Origin: Eumeta japonica
Taxonomy: Eukaryota > Arthropoda > Insecta > Lepidoptera > Psychidae
Direction: 5' to 3'
Assembly: GCA_005406025.1 (NCBI GenBank)
Contig: BGZK01000861.1
Coordinates: forward strand, 124,001-188,000
Length of the DNA stretch: 64,000 nt
Made by a program: the position numbers and the translations under genes. The notes under the pieces were generated by a model. The model saw only the letters and a list, made by a program, of their open reading frames with translations, did no database searches and was not told the DNA's origin. Shown piece after piece: positions 58,961-64,000 of this stretch (the stretch's first letter is position 1; every line of letters starts with the position of its first letter).

Positions 58961-60150
58961 TGCAACTTTGCTCTGCATGTAGTCCAATATTAAGAATTGT
59001 CAATGACATAACGCTTAGAGTGTATAAAAGTCTACCGCTCGCTTTCGTATGCATTTATTTTACCTATCTGTATTCACAATCATAACCAAAAAGCGTAATC
59101 AAAAAATTATGATTCTTATTCTGGTGTCTACTGGATCTGGCGGAGAACTGTTATTACATTTAATTATTTTATATTTTCCAATATTACCGTATTTATTTAT
59201 AGATATGCATGGCATATTCTGGCAATGTTTTTTTACTTAGTGTTTCGTACGCTATAAAGAAAAACGTCAAAATGTCCTATCTAGTTAAAAATATATCAAT
59301 GTTAGCGATACTGAAACACGTGTGACGCGCCGTGATTTAACATATACGTTAACAAGAAAAAAGTCCGTTTAAAAATGTAAACGCCTATCAAGAATTCAAT
59401 TCAATACTTTTTACTTGAAAAACAGTCAGTCAGGCGGCAAAAGTGTTCAATCTCCAATCTGGACAATTTGATTCTATTCTTTTGTGCGGATAAAATCTGA
59501 TGAAAAAGCTAAGGGAAACTCACCACGTAAGTCACCCATATTAGAAAAAAACAGGAAATAACATAAAAAAAGGCTACGATAAATGCACGTTTTCGTCGAG
59601 AGTTTGTTTCTGGTGGGCATCAGAAACTGATAATTAATAATAATAATTCCTCGCTTTTCCTCGCAAATGTGTCATGACGTGACTGCCAATATGATTTCCG
59701 GTTACATGTATGTTTGTTTACATATTCTACACGTATACCATCACACACATAGCGGTACTTCAGTGATCAACGGCTTTTCCTTTTGCACCAACGTACAAAG
59801 GGTTCAAATGCTGACTAGAGGCAAGTGGACTGTTGATTTTTAAATTGAGGCAAATCTAACTACTTCCTGCGTAGTTTGCAAAGCACTTTAAACAGTCGGT
59901 CTCGGACTAGTAAGTCTGTAGTCGCTACGTTGAAGACGATAGTCGTTAACAATTCTCAATTTGCATTGGGTTACCGTAAGGGCCTTAGAAACCAAGTCGG
60001 TCATTGTGAAATAAAAAAAAATGTAGGAGGTTCTGCTTGATAAGTGGAGTGATTAAAAAGCCGTAAATGAAACCCTACAACCATGATATTAAAAAAAATC
60101 AATATTTAGGTATCAATGTAAATTATTGTACGGAATTATAATACAATTAA
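58961..60150. other. AT-rich stretch, nothing recognised
   Basis: No supported feature. Confidence 0.45.
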
Positions 60151-60154
60151 CGTA

Positions 60155-60335
60155 TTAATAATACAAGTTAGGTTGCACGAATACCGGCTGGCTCTACACT
60201 TCCTTCACTCCTAATCCAAGATAGAACCTACACTCCTCCATATAATTAGGCTCTCTTCGGTGTATCAGGACTTGTCCCTTTCAGTCATTGCGACTAGCTG
60301 AAGGTTGAGCGATGATGATGATGATGAATTAATGT
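60155..60335 (+). mobile_element. LINE 3' tail with (GAT)n
   Basis: CATTGCGACTAGCTGAAGGT, TGAGC and then GATGATGATGATGATGA at about 60312-60328 form a LINE-like 3' end with a short trinucleotide tail. The preceding text (GCTCTACACTTCCTTCACTC) belongs to the same non-coding tail. The element family is not determined. Confidence 0.4.
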
Positions 60336-60369
60336 ATTAATAATACAAGTTTTGTAATTCTGTAATAAT

Positions 60370-60720
60370 AACAATAATATAAAACTCACGCCTAATTTCC
60401 AGATGGGTAGGCAGAGACTATCGATTTCCACATGGTACGATTTTTGCTTATTTCTCTTGTCTTACTGATATCCATCAATCTTCTCATGCAAGCTCGTCGG
60501 TTTCGGGTGTTTAAAATTTGGCTCTTTTTTAATATGCCACCAATATGGTCTACATATGATTTTCTAGGGTGACCCTAGCCGACTTTTCCATCACACACAT
60601 TCGCTCTATAGTTTCATTTTGTTAGTTTACTTTCATTCATCCTTTCCAGATGGTCAAATCACTGCAACATACCTCTTTCTACTCTAGTCACTATTATGAT
60701 TATTTGTTCTCTAAATACTG
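60370..60720 (-). pseudogene. YADDQV-type LINE, C-terminal fragment
   Basis: The minus strand encodes VTRVERGMLQ(stop)FDHLERM, NESKLTK(stop)NYRANVCDGK, GHPRKSYVDHIGGILKKSQI, LNTRNRRACMRRLMDISKTR and finally TMWKSIVSAYPSGN followed by a stop. This is the best-kept C-terminus of the family and defines the 3' end shared with 11723 and 16490. It is 5' truncated. Confidence 0.8.
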
Positions 60721-60779
60721 TTAGGGATCACGAACAAGTAGGACTGGAGCCATCTGCATGGAACAAATAATATATCTTC

Positions 60780-61100
60780 GATAATGACCGTGATGTTTCC
60801 GTTTGTAGGGTCCGATTAGCGGTCCGCATGCAACCTGTTGTGCCGATCCGGCGATCGTTCTTAATTAATTATTTTAACCGGCAAAAACGGAGCGCGGAAT
60901 CGCCGGCGCCGCGGAATTACTTTTTTTACGGCCTGTTGCGCCGCGCCCGGCTCTCGTCTGCTCTAATGATTTATCGTTCGGGCCGCGACTACAGAAATAG
61001 GTTTATTGTGATCCATCACGCCGCGGCCGAAATTAATATTAATTGCATCATTACCGTGACGAATGGGTGAGCCGGGATGCTGCCCTCATTAAGCCATCAA
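60780..61100. promoter_or_regulatory. Strong GC/ATTA island, candidate enhancer-like conserved element
   Basis: CpG-rich blocks (CCGATCCGGCGATCGTTC; AATCGCCGGCGCCGCGGAAT; CACGCCGCGGCCG) alternate with homeodomain cores: TTAATTAATTA at 60861-60871, ATTAATATTAAT at about 61033-61044, and CATCAATTAACCC. The 80-codon plus frame 60828-61070 is Arg-rich and translates the same CpG text with no family match. The alternation of GC blocks and ATTA cores is the clearest enhancer-like texture in the window. Confidence 0.42.
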
Positions 61101-61198
61101 TTAACCCGTCTCAAATATTTCGCTCTGAGCTTTTTAGCTTTGCCTTAAAAGATTTTTGAGTTTTAATTAAATTTTTGGGATTTTTACGTTTTCATACG

Positions 61199-61400
61199 AC
61201 AGAAACGCAATAAAGGTTCCATGCTTTTATCGGATCCGATCACGGAATCTTCATTGCGTTTCTGTCTTATAGGGTCACCTTCGTGTCTATCGGTCTATCT
61301 GTAACAAACTATTTTCTATAAATCTACTGTACGAACAAAATTGTGATTCGGTATATGTCCAAAGTTAGGCGACCCAATAATGAAAATATATCGTAACATA
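61199..61400 (+). repeat. Hairpin plus TATAGGGTCAC...CTGT repeat, copy 3
   Basis: GACAGAAACGCAATAAAGGT (from 61199) and ATTGCGTTTCTGTC (ending 61268) are inverted arms of about 22 bases with 2 mismatches. They enclose a loop centred on CGGATCCG. Then come TTATAGGGTCACCTTCGTG and TCTATCGGTCTATCTG, the start of the same family as 28040. The hairpin may be the folded end of this repeat. Confidence 0.5.
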
Positions 61401-62610
61401 AAAAAATTATTATGATTTTAATAGTTAATTTTGGGGAGAAAATTAGACATTAAAAAAACTTTCAACAATAACTTTCGTGTGGGATTTCAAATGAGTGAGC
61501 TTATTATAAGAAATAAAGCACTTTTCATTTTTGTAATGTTAAAAAACGTAATTTAAAGTATATCAAATAAAATATAAAAAAATCGAGTTTTCTCTCTTAT
61601 CGATGAATGCTGAGATTAAAATTCTGAAATAAATACCTACGGAAATGCATTAGTAATTTACAAGAAAATCGTAACAAGAATCTTGAATTTTTATATGCTC
61701 ATTGATAACACAAAACAGTCGTAAATAAAAACTATGTTACTTTATTTGACCAGGGATTAAGGTGTTGATTTATAGTAGAATGTTTTCAATGCGAATACAA
61801 CTTACACTTGTTTTAAAAATGAATTGAACCCTAAAGCCTTATGCGATTTACGTTTGACTAATTTCTCGTCACATCGTGCATAAGTTAATTTTTATTTCAT
61901 TTACGAAATGACATAAAATATAAGCAATCTGATCGTGATCGATTAATCGATGCATAGTACATTAGGTTTATCTTATTTTTAGTGCCTAGTGATGTTGAAT
62001 AGTATTACTGTTATTTTTAAAATTCCACCTCAATGTCAAAACAAAATTGAATCTCTTTTGCACAAGTAAACTTCAAGTTCACTTGGGTGGAACCCAAGGG
62101 CAAAAATCTAAAACACATTCTGTCCAGTGGTCTTTACACTTTTTGTTAGCGTAAATAGGCTAAAATAAAATCAATTTTTTTAGTCGATACTGAACATTTG
62201 TCCTTTGTTTTATCGCATTCTAGTAATCCAATCTCTCAATAACATCGTGATTCTTCATTCTAGCTTGTCTCATTTTATTTTATGTTTATTCTATTTGTGT
62301 TTTTATATCATTAGAAACAATTAGAAGTGTATTTCTTATGATTCCGTACCAAATTAAAAAAAATCGGTAGCTCAATAAGATGACTTTCGTCTCGGTTTGT
62401 CTCAGAGATTTCTTCATAAGCTACGCAACATAGAAATTTAAAATTAACACAATTTGAATTCTGAATGATTAATGATATCTGAATGACAAATAACGATAAT
62501 ATGAATTTATAATTCGCTGAACTAGAATAGAAAAAAAATAGAATAAGAGATCAAGTTCCCCGCAAGAATTTTCGTTAAAAATAAATACAAACGAAATTAC
62601 CTCGAATTTA
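61401..62610. other. AT-rich stretch, nothing recognised
   Basis: No supported feature. Confidence 0.45.
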
Positions 62611-63600
62611 TCGAGTTTGTTGTTGGAATATTATAAACTCTCTCGCAAAAATTTATTTGTCTATTTGACCGTAGGGGAAAGGCATAATACGATGTTTACG
62701 GTTATTTTTACGGAGTTCGTCAATAGTTTCCGGCAAACAAATGGTAGTCTACTAATCCCTATTCACAGTACGACAATTTTCCAAAGTAACAGTAACCACG
62801 TGTCCTGTTTTATCAAAAAAAGAAACAATCATCCCCTTAAAAGCACTTCGCTCGCGCGCCACTTTGGTTGGTTTCGGTTCATTTCGATAGACTCATACGT
62901 TTTATTTCTGCTTTGTTTTGGGATCATGACAATAAGTCCATGTTTCTTAACCTGCTATTATTTTCAACATCAAATTTGACGCTCCTTCCTTGAATGTGGT
63001 AAGCCTGGCATTGCATCAAGTGACGCGGTTCGTTTTTCGAGCTCAATCAAATTGTATAGGATCCACCGCGAGAAAAGCTTTTTCTTTACCAAATATTTGT
63101 GTATGATTGATTGTATTTGACTTATGCTTATGCTTAAGGAAGCCCGAATCTTATTTAGGCCACATGCCTGTCTGTTTCGATCATACGGCGCACAGCATCG
63201 ATGTTTTTGTTGTTCACAGCAGTGGATCGGCGACTGTCACGAAATTCGTCACTGAGACTGACACAACCGTGTTTGAATTCTGTAAACTAGTTAGTTATAA
63301 ATAGTCACCTTGCATTGTGATTAATCGCCAAAAGCAGTTCGAAACAGAGCGATGCTCTGTTGAGCTGTCAAATTACACTTAAAATCGTAGATAATCATAC
63401 TACGAAAATTTTCACAACTTAAATGCATAGCGATGAAGAAGAGCAATTTTTAAAATGACACAGCACTACGTAAAACAATTGACAGTTAGGTGTAACAAAC
63501 TGTAATCTATAGCTAAAGAGTTACATTTTCAAATGCACTAATTACTTTTAAAACATTGTTTATTTAATTGGCCAATTCTAGAAGCTTATAGTGCGTCCCA
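62611..63600. other. Mixed stretch; 120-codon frame judged chance
   Basis: The plus frame 62617-62979 encodes a Phe/Ser-rich peptide with many A/T-ending codons and no motif, and 63107-63304 is similar. CTTCGCTCGCGCGCCAC near 62850 is a small GC spot. No gene is supported. Confidence 0.35.

Positions 63601-63603
<3 letters not shown>

Positions 63604-63674
<71 letters not shown>
63604..63674. repeat. (AT)n microsatellite, 71 bases
   Basis: About 35 uninterrupted AT units are bounded by CCCACGC and GCGTTTGAC. The perfect array implies recent slippage and can form cruciform DNA. Confidence 0.95.
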
Positions 63675-63675
<1 letters not shown>

Positions 63676-64000
63676 CGTTTGACACGTGCATCAACAACGC
63701 GCGCATAAACACTGCTTTTAATATCGCTCATCGTTGTGTGTAAACTCTTTTGCTCATTTCTCGTCCAATTATCAATTATCGAATTATCGCCTAAAAAAAT
63801 TCAGTTAAAAAAAATTTGAAAGTGATGTTTATCTAAAATGATCTGTCTGAATAGTTCAAAACGTAATTTCCTAAATATTTGATTAAAGCCCTAATTCTGC
63901 GAACTCGACTTGCTCTTAGCTGATCCTTAAAATTGCAATAACATTAATTTATTCAAATGAAAATATTGTCTAAGCTTTACGCATTGATGCTACTAAATGT
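63675..64000. other. AT-rich end of window, nothing recognised
   Basis: No supported feature. Confidence 0.45.

Noticed and set aside
62617..62979. 120-codon plus-strand ORF
   Set aside because: Codons are A/T-ending and Phe/Ser-rich, no motif or splice context is seen, and an ORF of this length can occur by chance in 64 kb.
1..64000. CRISPR array, bacterial operon or phage
   Set aside because: No regularly spaced repeats, no Shine-Dalgarno-linked ORFs and no long ORFs; all recognisable coding relics are eukaryotic transposons.
1..64000. Known insect microRNA (let-7, miR-10, miR-193, bantam and similar)
   Set aside because: I looked for their mature sequences by eye on both strands and did not see any; a proper search could still find divergent ones.

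Overview
The window reads as nuclear DNA of a moth or butterfly (Lepidoptera). It is AT-rich, has no operons and no long ORF (the longest open frame is 141 codons), and is dense with decayed transposable elements. The lepidopteran call rests on repeat families recognised from memory: a SINE whose tail carries GGCAACGCACT and GCTCGTTTGCCCC, repeats bounded by ACGGAACCCTA, a repeat opening with CGGACTTCAAAAAAAG, mariner, Penelope and several non-LTR retrotransposon families. No database search was possible. No complete host protein gene is visible, so the window is probably intergenic or lies inside very large introns.

The best host-gene signal is one candidate internal exon at 18458-18646 (+). 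It has 63 codons with GC-rich third positions, an AG acceptor in front and a GTAACT donor behind, and its product is not recognised. Weaker ORFs inside GC-richer patches lie at 8385-8828 (-), 9541-9773 (+), 30755-30985 (-) and 47721-47933 (-).

Transposon fossils carry most of the interpretable content. A Penelope-like element with reverse transcriptase and GIY-YIG endonuclease (19362-20710, -) abuts a mariner transposase (20775-21671, -), and a LINE C-terminus follows (22110-22420, -). A second, different mariner relic lies at 40466-41010 (+). One LINE family with a YADDQV-type catalytic box occurs four times (11723-11765, 16150-16500, 54800-55990, and 60370-60720 on the minus strand). CR1/Jockey-like LINE pieces lie at 17090-17440 and 43430-43940. 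Five copies of one SINE are recognisable (12360-12545, 25262-25534, 31670-31765, 32038-32290, 58580-58665). Longer non-coding families include a composite element with a (CA)n segment in three places, a tRNA-like/hairpin element at 6120-6786, and the GGAACCCTA family at 36176-36824 and 41030-41250.

The second theme is a scatter of short GC-rich, low-repeat islands in the AT-rich background (for example 240-450, 15745-15920, 24920-25115, 32430-32990, 35390-35740, 38930-39215, 41510-41660, 60780-61100). They carry homeodomain-type TAATTA cores, a forkhead-like site, a perfect octamer and a perfect CRE. This is the texture of conserved non-coding or enhancer DNA around a developmental gene. That reading is inference and needs a cross-species alignment. 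I did not find a clear new multi-gene system; the unidentified exon, the GC-island array and the compact hairpin elements are the most original leads.
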